From: Sanguibacter sp. HDW7 | GTDB lineage: Bacteria > Actinomycetota > Actinomycetes > Actinomycetales > Cellulomonadaceae | Length of the DNA stretch: 64,000 nt | Assembly: GCF_011300875.1 (NCBI RefSeq) | Contig: NZ_CP049862.1 | Coordinates: 3,224,001-3,288,000 of the forward strand | Direction: 5' to 3' | Part shown: in pieces, positions 15,559 through 23,295 of the stretch | Position numbering within the stretch: position 1 is the stretch's first letter | Layout: every line of letters begins with the position of its first letter | Notes under the pieces: generated by a model | Seen by the model: the letters and a program-made list of their open reading frames with translations, nothing else | The model's database searches: none | What the model was told of the DNA's origin: nothing | Program-made: the position numbers and the translations under genes

Positions 15559-16896
15559 GTGAACCTCTCCGACGACGTTCCCCGCACCGACGTACCCCGC
15601 CTCGACGCGCCGCGCCCGACGCGCACGCCCGCCGAGCACGCGGCCGCGATCCTCGCGCTCGGCGCCCCGCTCCCCGCGGAAGAGATCCCGGCCGACGTCG
15701 CCGCGCTCGGGCGCGTCCTCGCGGCGGACGTCGTCGCGCTCGTCGACCTGCCGCCGTGGGACAACTCGGCGATGGACGGCTACGCGCTGCGCCACGCGGA
15801 CCTCCGAGGTCTGGCGGAGCGGGACGACGCCTCCGGGACCGGCGAGCCCTCGGACGGCGGACCCTTCCTCGGCACGGGGCGCCTTCCCGTCGTCGACGTC
15901 GTCCCCGCGGGCGACCCACGCGACCTCACGCTCGTCCCGGGCTCTGCGGTGCGCATCATGACGGGTGCGCCGGTGCCGGCGGGCGCTGACACTGTCGTGC
16001 AGGTCGAGCGGACGGACGCGGGCCGGGAGCTCGTCGAGGTGCGCGAGGCCGTGCCGGCGGGCGCGAACATCCGCCGTCGCGGCGAGGACGTGACTACGGG
16101 CGAGGTCGTCCTGCGCGCGGGCGAGGTCCTCACGGCGGCTCGCCTGGGGCTCGCGGCGGCGACGGGCCACGCGACGCTGCAGGTCCACGCGCGGCCGCGC
16201 GTCCTCGTCGTCTCGACGGGCTCCGAGCTTGTCGCGCCCGGGTCGCTCGCGGCCGGGGAGCCGCTTCCGCACGGGGCGATCTTCGAGTCGAACTCCGTCC
16301 AGCTTGCTGCGCTCGCGCGCGCGGCGGGCGCTGACGTCGAGGTCCGGACGGTGCCCGACGACGTCCCCGCGCTGCGCGCCCTGCTCACTGACCCCGATCT
16401 GGCGGCGGACGTCGTCGTGACGAGCGGCGGGGTGTCAGTCGGCGAGTTCGACGTCGTCCGGGACGCGCTCGCCGAGCATCTCGAGCTCGTGCACGTGCGG
16501 ATGCAGCCGGGACGTCCGCAGGCGTCGGGGCTGCTGCCGTCGGGCGCGGTGGTCGTGGGCCTGCCGGGGAACCCGGTGAGCTCGTACGTGTCGTTCGAGG
16601 TGTTCGTGCGGCCGCTGCTGCGGCGCCTCACCGGCGCGGCGTCGCTCGAGCGCCGGCGGGTCCGGGCGGCGCTCACGTCGCCGCTCTCCTCGCCGTTGGG
16701 CAAGGCGCAGTACGTGCGGGTCGCGCTCGCGTGGCCGGGCGGTGTGCCGGAGGCGACGCCCGTCGGCGGTCGCGGTTCGCACCTGCTCGGGGCGCTCGCC
16801 GGCTCGGACGGCCTGGCCGTCGTGCCCGCCGACGTCACGGATCTCGAGGCGGGGGCCATGGTCGACGTCCTCGACCTGCGGGAGGATGAAGCATGA
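15559..16896 (+). CDS. moeA: Molybdopterin molybdenumtransferase
   Basis: Encodes 445 residues. Domain signatures are DLPPWDNSAMDGYA near residue 65, MTGAPVPAGADTVVQVE near 134, the MoCF fold with STGSEL and DVVVTSGGVSVGEFD near 290, and GLPGNPVSSYVSFEVFV near 335. It inserts molybdate into adenylylated molybdopterin. First gene of a moeA-moaC-moaB operon in which all genes overlap. The promoter looks leaderless. Confidence 0.96.
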   Translation: MNLSDDVPRTDVPRLDAPRPTRTPAEHAAAILALGAPLPAEEIPADVAALGRVLAADVVALVDLPPWDNSAMDGYALRHADLRGLAERDDASGTGEPSDGGPFLGTGRLPVVDVVPAGDPRDLTLVPGSAVRIMTGAPVPAGADTVVQVERTDAGRELVEVREAVPAGANIRRRGEDVTTGEVVLRAGEVLTAARLGLAAATGHATLQVHARPRVLVVSTGSELVAPGSLAAGEPLPHGAIFESNSVQLAALARAAGADVEVRTVPDDVPALRALLTDPDLAADVVVTSGGVSVGEFDVVRDALAEHLELVHVRMQPGRPQASGLLPSGAVVVGLPGNPVSSYVSFEVFVRPLLRRLTGAASLERRRVRAALTSPLSSPLGKAQYVRVALAWPGGVPEATPVGGRGSHLLGALAGSDGLAVVPADVTDLEAGAMVDVLDLREDEA

Positions 16897-17378
16897 CCTC
16901 GACGCCCGACGCTCCCCGCCTCACCCATGTCGACGCGAGCGGCGCCGCGCGCATGGTCGACGTCGCCGAGAAGCCCGTGACCGTCCGCACGGCGACGGCT
17001 ACGGGCCGCGTGCTCGTCTCGGCCGAGGTCGTGCGGCTGCTGCGAGGCGAGGGTATGCCGAAGGGCGACGCTCTCGCGGTCGCGCGCATCGCGGGCATCG
17101 CAGCTGCGAAGCGCACTCCGGACCTCGTGCCGCTGTGCCACCCCATCGCGATCCACGGCGTCAAGGTCGACCTTGTCGTCGAGGACGACGGCGTCGCGAT
17201 CTCCGCGACGGTGCGCACCGCGGACCGGACGGGCGTCGAGATGGAGGCGCTGACCTGCGTATCGGTCGCGGCGCTCGCGCTCGTCGACATGGTCAAGGCC
17301 GTCGACAAGCTCGCGACGATCACGGACGTGCGGGTCGAGGCGAAGAGCGGCGGCCGCTCGGGCGACTGGTCGCGCTGA
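16893..17378 (+). CDS. moaC: Cyclic pyranopterin monophosphate synthase
   Basis: Encodes 161 residues with the MoaC signatures KRTPDLVPLCHPIAIHGVKV near residue 70, DRTGVEMEALTCVSVAALA near 112 and the catalytic-lysine stretch MVKAVDK near 135. It rearranges the MoaA product to cPMP. The ATG overlaps the moeA stop by four bases. Confidence 0.96.
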   Translation: MTSTPDAPRLTHVDASGAARMVDVAEKPVTVRTATATGRVLVSAEVVRLLRGEGMPKGDALAVARIAGIAAAKRTPDLVPLCHPIAIHGVKVDLVVEDDGVAISATVRTADRTGVEMEALTCVSVAALALVDMVKAVDKLATITDVRVEAKSGGRSGDWSR

Positions 17379-17854
17379 TGGCTGGGTCAGCGCGCGTCGT
17401 CACGGTGAGCGACCGCGCGTCGGCGGGCGTCTACGAGGACCGTTCGGGCCCGATCCTCGTCGCGGGCCTGCGAGCCCTGGGCCTGGAGGTCCCGGACGCG
17501 ACGATCGTCCCCGACGGTGACGCGGTGCGCACCGCGCTGCTCGACGCGGTGCGGGCCGGAGCGGATGTCGTCGTCACGACGGGCGGCACGGGCCTCGGCC
17601 CGCGCGACCTCACGCCCGACGTCACGGCGACGGTCGTCGAGCGTCCGGTGCCGGGCCTCGCGGAGCTGCTCCGAGCCGACGGCCTGGCGCACGGCGTCCC
17701 GGCGGCGGTCCTCTCGCGCGGCATCGCGGGCGTCGTCGACCGCACGCTCGTCGTCAACGTCGCGGGCTCGACGGGCGCGGCGCGCGACGCCGTCCGCGTG
17801 CTCGGCCCGGTCCTCCCCCACGCCCTCGACCAGCTCGCAGGCCGCACGCACTGA
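17378..17854 (+). CDS. mog: MoaB/Mog-type molybdopterin adenylyltransferase
   Basis: Encodes 158 residues of the MoCF-binding fold: VVTVSDRASAGVYEDRSGP at residues 7-25, then DVVVTTGGTGLGPRDLTPD near 65 and NVAGSTGAARDAV near 125. Such proteins adenylylate molybdopterin before Mo insertion by MoeA. The ATG shares one base with the moaC stop (TGATG), so translation is coupled. MoaB and Mog cannot be separated by motif alone. Confidence 0.93.
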   Translation: MAGSARVVTVSDRASAGVYEDRSGPILVAGLRALGLEVPDATIVPDGDAVRTALLDAVRAGADVVVTTGGTGLGPRDLTPDVTATVVERPVPGLAELLRADGLAHGVPAAVLSRGIAGVVDRTLVVNVAGSTGAARDAVRVLGPVLPHALDQLAGRTH

Positions 17855-17931
17855 CAGCTCCACACCCACGTCCCGGACGCACTCTCGCGCCCTGCCCGTC
17901 AGCCGCGCCCGCTGCGCGCTGATCGCGCAAG

Positions 17932-18369
17932 TCACACGCCGGAGGCGCCCGGGGCCCTCCATGGATCGATCAGCGGAACGCCGCTGGCCGCAAAGTCAGC
18001 GACATTCCTCGTCGCCAGCGTGAAGCGGTGCGCGGAGCACGTGGCTGCGATGAGCGCGTCGATCACCGGCATCGTCATCCCGCCGGACCGCGCGGCGGCC
18101 TGCAGGCGCGCGAACTCGAGCGCCACAGCGCCGTCGACCGGGAGGACCCGCCCCTCGAAGAGCGGGAAGACCTCGTCCTCGAGACGCTGCGTGAGCATCG
18201 AACGGCGCGCGCCGTCGGGAAGGACCGCGAGTCCCAGCCGCAGCTCCGCCACCGTGAGCACGCTGACATAGAGCGTCTCGACGTGCTGGGCGTCGATCCA
18301 CTCGATGACCTGCGGAGCAGGTGTCGGACGCACCGCCTCCGAGAGGACGTTCGTGTCGAGGACGATCAC
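17932..18369 (-). CDS. PIN-domain toxin (VapC/FitB-like)
   Basis: Encodes 145 residues of the PIN fold. The acidic active-site residues are visible: VLDTNVLSE at the start, TVAELRLG near residue 41, IDALIAAT near 99 and ATRNVADF near 118. The family cleaves RNA, commonly tRNA. Its GTG start overlaps the antitoxin stop as GTGA. It resembles FitB-type VapC proteins more than the short archaeal ones. It lies between the Moco operon and the nar operon with no evident functional link to either. Confidence 0.9.
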   Translation of the reverse strand: MIVLDTNVLSEAVRPTPAPQVIEWIDAQHVETLYVSVLTVAELRLGLAVLPDGARRSMLTQRLEDEVFPLFEGRVLPVDGAVALEFARLQAAARSGGMTMPVIDALIAATCSAHRFTLATRNVADFAASGVPLIDPWRAPGASGV

Positions 18370-18605
18370 CCGAGGTTGACCGGCTCGTACGGGGTGCGGT
18401 CGCGCACGATCTCGAGCTCGACACCGCCGGCGGCGTGTCCGATGTCGGCAAGGAGGGAACCGAGCCGCACCCGACCCTCGTCTGCCACGGCGGCGTCGAG
18501 GATCGCCCTCACCTCGGCCTCCGCGCTCCTGCCGTGTGCCGCAGCGCGCAGCTTGAGCGCTCGGTGGGTCTCGTCCGAGATCCCTCGCACAGTCATCGCG
18601 GCCAT
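18366..18605 (-). CDS. FitA/VapB-like ribbon-helix-helix antitoxin
   Basis: Encodes 79 residues. The N-terminal part, MTVRGISDETHRALKLRAAA, is a typical FitA/Arc-type ribbon-helix-helix, and HGRSAEAEVRAIL continues it. The C-terminal tail would wrap and inhibit the PIN toxin. GGGAGG precedes the ATG by eight bases. TGATATC repeats just upstream are probable autoregulatory sites. Confidence 0.88.
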   Translation of the reverse strand: MAAMTVRGISDETHRALKLRAAAHGRSAEAEVRAILDAAVADEGRVRLGSLLADIGHAAGGVELEIVRDRTPYEPVNLG

Positions 18606-18621
18606 CCGTCACACCTCCCGC

Positions 18622-18648
18622 TGATATCAACCGGTTTCGACGATATCA
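18622..18648 (-). promoter_or_regulatory. Candidate autoregulatory operator of antitoxin-toxin pair
   Basis: TGATATCA at 18622-18629 and, on the opposite strand, TGATATC at 18642-18648 form a dyad about 20 bp apart immediately upstream of the antitoxin ribosome site. One copy may also serve as the -10 (TGATAT). Confidence 0.5.
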
Positions 18649-18703
18649 CTGCGGCAACACCTCCGCTTCTCGCACACCCGCGGTACGGCGCGATCACGCC
18701 AGG

Positions 18704-19951
18704 TCAGTCAGACCCCACGACCTCGCGTCCCGTCGCGTGCCACGCGACGACACCGCCGGCGAGGGCACGCACGTCGGCCACACCAGCCTCACGGGCGAGC
18801 GTCGCCGCGCGCAGCGCGCGAGCATCGAGCTCGCACAGGACGACGAGCGGCGCGCGCACGGCGTCCGACCCGACGAACGCAGTCCCGTCCTCGAACAGCT
18901 CGATCGGCACGGACCGCGTGCCGGAGATGCCGTAGGCCGCGAACTCCTCGGGCGAGCGCACGTCGACGACGTCGCAGGCGCCCGAGGCGAGCAGCTCCGC
19001 GAGCGCGTCGACGTCGATCCTGGCGACCTGGGTCCCGGGCATCCCGCACGCCTCCACAGCAGCGACGAGGTCCCGCCCGAGCGGCCGCCCCCCAGGAGTC
19101 CCGGACACGGCGAGCTCCCGCCACGACGATCCCCACGCGTCGAGCACGAGCAGCCGCCCGAGCAGCGAGGGCCCGCCGCAGACGAGCCGCACGACCTCGA
19201 GCGTGAGCATCGAGCCGACGGCCGCGCACACGGCGCCGAGGACGCCGGCCGTCGAGCAGCTCGCGACGCTCCCGGGCGGCGGTGGCGCGTCGAACACGTC
19301 GCGGTACTCGACGCCGTCGCCGCCGGGCGGCGCGGCCCAGAACGTCGAGACCTGCCCGTGCCCGCCGAGGACGGCGCCCCACACGCAGGGCAGGCCGAGC
19401 TCGGCGCACGCGTCGCCGACGAGGTAGCGGGTCGCGAAGTTGTCGGCGCCGTCGACGACGAGGTCGTACCCGCCGAGGATCGCCAGCGCATTGTCGGGCC
19501 CGAGGCGCACGTCGTGCGTGACGACGGTGACGTCGGGGTTGAGGGCGCGCACGGCGTCGGCGGCGGAGTCGACCTTGCTGCGGCCGACGTCTGCGGTCCC
19601 GTGGATGACCTGGCGCTGGAGGTTGGAGAGGTCGACGACGTCGTCGTCGATGATCCCGAGCGTGCCGACGCCCGCGGCCGCGAGGTAGAGCAGGACGGGT
19701 GCGCCGAGGCCGCCCGCCCCGACGACGAGGACCCGCGCGCCGAGGAGGCGTCGCTGCCCCTCTGCCCCGACCTCGGGCAGGACGAGGTGCCGCGCGTAGC
19801 GCTCGGCCTGTGCGCCGGTGAGCGCGGGCCCGGGCTCGACGAGCGGCCCGAGCCGCCGCGGCCCCGGGGCGCGGACCGTCCCGGGTGCGGCGGCGCCTGC
19901 CGAGGCGGCCCCGGCCGCCCCGGGCGCGGCGGGACCAGGAGGAACAGTCAT
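18704..19951 (-). CDS. moeZ: MoeB/MoeZ-type sulfurtransferase adenylyltransferase with rhodanese domain
   Basis: Encodes 415 residues. An Ala/Pro-rich lead of about 35 residues is followed by a ThiF/MoeB E1-like domain: YARHLVLPEVG, ATP site VLVVGAGGLGAPVLLYLAAA, DDDVVDLSNLQRQ, GADNFATR and catalytic CSTAGVLG. Residues about 310-415 form a rhodanese domain (VVDVRSPEEFAAYGI). Its active-site loop reads CELDAR, unlike the usual C-R-S-G-x-R. It would adenylate and sulfurate MoaD. It starts 13 bases after the narI stop, so it belongs to the nar transcript. Confidence 0.9.
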   Translation of the reverse strand: MTVPPGPAAPGAAGAASAGAAAPGTVRAPGPRRLGPLVEPGPALTGAQAERYARHLVLPEVGAEGQRRLLGARVLVVGAGGLGAPVLLYLAAAGVGTLGIIDDDVVDLSNLQRQVIHGTADVGRSKVDSAADAVRALNPDVTVVTHDVRLGPDNALAILGGYDLVVDGADNFATRYLVGDACAELGLPCVWGAVLGGHGQVSTFWAAPPGGDGVEYRDVFDAPPPPGSVASCSTAGVLGAVCAAVGSMLTLEVVRLVCGGPSLLGRLLVLDAWGSSWRELAVSGTPGGRPLGRDLVAAVEACGMPGTQVARIDVDALAELLASGACDVVDVRSPEEFAAYGISGTRSVPIELFEDGTAFVGSDAVRAPLVVLCELDARALRAATLAREAGVADVRALAGGVVAWHATGREVVGSD

Positions 19952-19964
19952 GCGACCCAGCGTC

Positions 19965-20711
19965 TCACCGCTTCCGCGAGCGCGTCTCGACCGGGTCCCA
20001 GCCCGGACGCCCCTCGCGCATGCCGTGCTGCACGTCCCGCGAGCGGTAGACGATGTGGGGCCGCACGAGGTAGCCGACGGGCGCCGACCACACGTGCACG
20101 AGGCGCGTGAACGGCCACAGCGCGATGAGCAGCAGCCCCGAGACGATGTGCAGCGCGAACAGCACGGGCACACCCTCCATGAGCGTGAGGTCGGGCTGGA
20201 AGAACATCACCGAGCGGATCCACGGCGAGATGGACTCGCGGTAGTTGTAGCCGCCGCCGATGATCTGCTCGACGACGGTCGCAGCCGTGCCGAACACGAT
20301 CGCGCCGCCGAGCGCGACGAACATGAGCTTGTCCATGCGGGTCGTCGCGAGGAAGACGGAGCGCGTGCGCCGACGCCGGTAGATGAGGATCGCGAGGCCC
20401 GCGACGGTGAGGACCGCGGCGAACGTTCCGAGCCACGTCGCGCCGAGGTGGTACATGTGCTCGTTGATGCCGATCGCGTAGAGCCACCCGCGGGGCACGA
20501 GGAGCCCGACGACGTGCCCGCCCGCGACCATGAGGACGCCGACGTGGAACATGGGCGAGCCCCAGCGCAGCAGCTTCTTCTCGTAGAGCTCGCTCGAGCG
20601 CGTCGTCCACCCGAACTGGTCGTAGCGGTAGCGCCAGATGTGCCCGACGACGAAGACGGCGCCGGCGACGTAGGGCAGGACGCCCCACAGGAGGAGGTCT
20701 GTCGTGCTCAT
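19965..20711 (-). CDS. narI: Respiratory nitrate reductase gamma subunit (cytochrome b)
   Basis: Encodes 248 residues with five hydrophobic segments. Candidate haem-ligand histidines lie in PMFHVGVLMVAGGHVVGL near residue 55 and FALHIVSGLLLIALWPFTRLVH near 190. It anchors NarGH to the membrane and passes electrons from menaquinol. The ATG overlaps the narJ stop (ATGA). Confidence 0.95.
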   Translation of the reverse strand: MSTTDLLLWGVLPYVAGAVFVVGHIWRYRYDQFGWTTRSSELYEKKLLRWGSPMFHVGVLMVAGGHVVGLLVPRGWLYAIGINEHMYHLGATWLGTFAAVLTVAGLAILIYRRRRTRSVFLATTRMDKLMFVALGGAIVFGTAATVVEQIIGGGYNYRESISPWIRSVMFFQPDLTLMEGVPVLFALHIVSGLLLIALWPFTRLVHVWSAPVGYLVRPHIVYRSRDVQHGMREGRPGWDPVETRSRKR

Positions 20712-21496
20712 GGCGTCGTCTCCTGGCGGACGGTGGGGAACGGGAGGAGGGATCCGCCGAGGCCGACCATCTCCTGGGGCGGTCCGGCGGCGAGCAGGTC
20801 CACGAAGCGCGCGGCGACGGCGTCGGGGACCTGCGGCAACGTGCGGCACAGGGCGTCGAGCAGGTGCCGGTAGGGGCTGCGCACGTGGTGGAGCGCGGAG
20901 CGGAGGAGCTCGACGCCCTCGCGGTGGGTCGCGAGGAGCATGTCGGCGACGGGGCCGCCGTCGCGTGCGGAGAGCTCGAGGACGCTCGGCAGGTAGTCGG
21001 GCAGGTCGTCGTCGCCGAGCTCCCAGCCGCAGGCGGCGAACGCCTCGGCGAACGTCACGAGCGCCATGCCGCGCCGGCGCGTGTCCCCGGAGGAGTAGTA
21101 GGTGAGGTGGAGGGCGCAGCGGCGCTTCTGGTCGAAGGTCTCGACGTAGTGCGTCTGGGTGCGGTCGACGCCCCACGCACGGACGGTGTCGATGTGGGTG
21201 CGCAGGTCGTCGCCGAGGACCGCGGGCAGGGCCTGGGAGGTCGTCGCGACGGCATCGAGCCGCTCCTCGAACGACGCGTCCGGGTAGTCGAGGAGCAGGG
21301 CGACGGCCATGTGGGTCGCGCGCCGCAGCTCGTCGGGCAGGTCGATCGGCTCGAGGAACGGCAGCGGCTCGGTGCGTCCGCCGCGCCGCGGCGCGGTCGA
21401 GGCGGGCGGCACGGACGTGACGGGCTCGGGCGGCCCGGCGGGCAGGGGCGCCCGGCCGGTGACGCGCTGCCAGAGGGTGGGTGCGGGGGCGCTCAC
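20708..21496 (-). CDS. narJ: Nitrate reductase assembly chaperone
   Basis: Encodes 262 residues. The helical TorD/NarJ-type core includes LLLDYPDASFEERLD, YVETFDQKRRCALHLTYYSSGDTRRRG near residue 120 and DYLPSVLELSA. It holds apo-NarG until the Mo cofactor is inserted and does not remain in the enzyme. A 40-residue Pro-rich N-terminal extension is unusual. The GTG overlaps the narH stop. Confidence 0.93.
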   Translation of the reverse strand: MSAPAPTLWQRVTGRAPLPAGPPEPVTSVPPASTAPRRGGRTEPLPFLEPIDLPDELRRATHMAVALLLDYPDASFEERLDAVATTSQALPAVLGDDLRTHIDTVRAWGVDRTQTHYVETFDQKRRCALHLTYYSSGDTRRRGMALVTFAEAFAACGWELGDDDLPDYLPSVLELSARDGGPVADMLLATHREGVELLRSALHHVRSPYRHLLDALCRTLPQVPDAVAARFVDLLAAGPPQEMVGLGGSLLPFPTVRQETTP

Positions 21497-23295
21497 GGTC
21501 GCGGTCCTCCCTCGGGCAGGGAGGACGGGCCCGGGTCGGGTCCGGCGTCGGGGCCCTCGTCGGGTCCCGGACCGGGGGGCGGCGTGAGGCCGTCGGGGTC
21601 GGGGGCACCGGGAGGGGCGTCGTGCGGGTGCTCGTGCGGCGCGTCCTCACGGTCGGGGAACATGCCGGGCGGTGTGCCCTTGCCGTCCCACGTGAGGAGG
21701 TTGACGCGCGAGCGCGGCTCCTCCATGCCGTCGGACGTCTGGCGCTCCTGGAGGATGTGGAAGTTCTCGACGGTCGCGCGCAGCGGCTTGCCGCTCGACG
21801 AGCCGAAGCGCGGGCCACCCATGCCGGGCCCGCCGTCGTGGTCGAGGGAGCAGCCGGAGTCGAGCTCGTCGAGCCCGAGCATCTCGAGCTCGCGCGCCGT
21901 CTCGGCGTGCGCGGTCGGGATGACGTAGCGGTCCTCGTACTTCGCGATCGCGAGGAGCTCGTACATCGCCTCGATCGTCGCGCCGTCCATGCCGACGGAC
22001 TCGGCGATGAGCGGGTCCTGCTCGAGGCCGAGGTTGACGTTGCGCATGTGCGCGCGCATCGCCGCGAGGCGCTGCAGGGACTGCTCGACGGGACCGGGGT
22101 CGCCCGCGCTGAACAGGCCGGCGAGGTACTCGACGGGGATGCGGAGCTTGTCGATCGCGTGGAAGAGCGTCGGCGCGTCCTCGCCGTCGTTGCCGGAGTC
22201 GGTGACGACGTCGACGACGGGCGACAGCGGCGGTACGTACCAGACCATCGGCAGGGTCCGGTACTCGGGGTGCAGCGGGAGGGCGACCTCGTAGCGGGAG
22301 ATGAGGTCCCAGCACGGGGAGTTCTGCGCGGCCTCGATCCAGTCGTCCGCGATGCCGTCGCGGCGTGCGGCGGCGACGACCTCGGGGTCGTGGGGGTCGA
22401 GGAAGATCGAGCGCTGGGCCTCGAGGAGGTCCTTCTCGTCGGGCGTCGCGGCGGCGGCGAGGGCCTTGTCCGCGTCGTAGAGGACGAGCCCGAGGTAGCG
22501 CAGGCGGCCGACGCACGTCTCGGAGCAGACGGTCGGCTGGCCGACCTCGAGTCGCGGGTAGCACATCGTGCACTTCTCGGCCTTGCCCGTCTTGTGGTTG
22601 AAGTACACCTTCTTGTACGGGCAGCCGGTGACGCACATGCGCCAGCCGCGGCACTGGTCCTGGTCGACGAGGACGATGCCGTCCTCCTCGCGCTTGTACA
22701 TCGCGCCCGACGGGCACGACGCGACGCACGCGGGGTTGATGCAGTGCTCGCAGATGCGCGGCAGGTAGAACATGAACGACTGCGAGAACTCGGCCTCGAC
22801 GCGCTTGGACATGGTCGCGAGGATCGGGTCCTGCTGCATGGTCTCGCCGGCGCCGCCGAGGTTGTCGTCCCAGTTGGCCGACCACGTGATGGCCATGTTG
22901 TCGCCCGTGATGAGCGACATGGGGCGGGCGACGGGCGTGTGCTCGCCCTGCGGGGCGGAGATGAGCGTGTCGTAGTCGTACGTCCACGGCTCGTAGTAGT
23001 CGGAGATCTCGGGCAGCACGGGGTTGGAGAAGATGCTCACGAGCTTCGAGAAGCGTCCGCCGGCCTTGAGCTTGAGCCGTCCGCGGCGGGTGAGCTCCCA
23101 GCCGCCGCGCCAGCGCTCCTGGTCCTCGTAGGTGCGCGGGTAGCCGATGCCGGGCCGCGTCTCGACGTTGTTGAACCAGACGTACTCCATGCCGGAGCGG
23201 TTCGTCCACGCCTGCTTGCACGTGACCGAGCACGTGTGGCAGCCGATGCACTTGTCGAGGTTCATCACCATCGTCATCTGTGCCATGACTCGCAT
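21493..23295 (-). CDS. narH: Respiratory nitrate reductase beta subunit
   Basis: Encodes 600 residues, longer than the roughly 510-560 of other NarH proteins because of an acidic Pro/Gly-rich C-terminal tail of about 60 residues. Four iron-sulfur sites are visible: CIGCHTCSVTC, CEHCINPACVASCP, CRGWRMCVTGCP (tryptophan in place of a cysteine, as in the 3Fe-4S site of NarH) and CTMC with a later CVGR. It carries electrons from NarI to NarG. The start shares one base with the narG stop, and AGGAGG lies ten bases upstream. Confidence 0.96.
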   Translation of the reverse strand: MRVMAQMTMVMNLDKCIGCHTCSVTCKQAWTNRSGMEYVWFNNVETRPGIGYPRTYEDQERWRGGWELTRRGRLKLKAGGRFSKLVSIFSNPVLPEISDYYEPWTYDYDTLISAPQGEHTPVARPMSLITGDNMAITWSANWDDNLGGAGETMQQDPILATMSKRVEAEFSQSFMFYLPRICEHCINPACVASCPSGAMYKREEDGIVLVDQDQCRGWRMCVTGCPYKKVYFNHKTGKAEKCTMCYPRLEVGQPTVCSETCVGRLRYLGLVLYDADKALAAAATPDEKDLLEAQRSIFLDPHDPEVVAAARRDGIADDWIEAAQNSPCWDLISRYEVALPLHPEYRTLPMVWYVPPLSPVVDVVTDSGNDGEDAPTLFHAIDKLRIPVEYLAGLFSAGDPGPVEQSLQRLAAMRAHMRNVNLGLEQDPLIAESVGMDGATIEAMYELLAIAKYEDRYVIPTAHAETARELEMLGLDELDSGCSLDHDGGPGMGGPRFGSSSGKPLRATVENFHILQERQTSDGMEEPRSRVNLLTWDGKGTPPGMFPDREDAPHEHPHDAPPGAPDPDGLTPPPGPGPDEGPDAGPDPGPSSLPEGGPRP

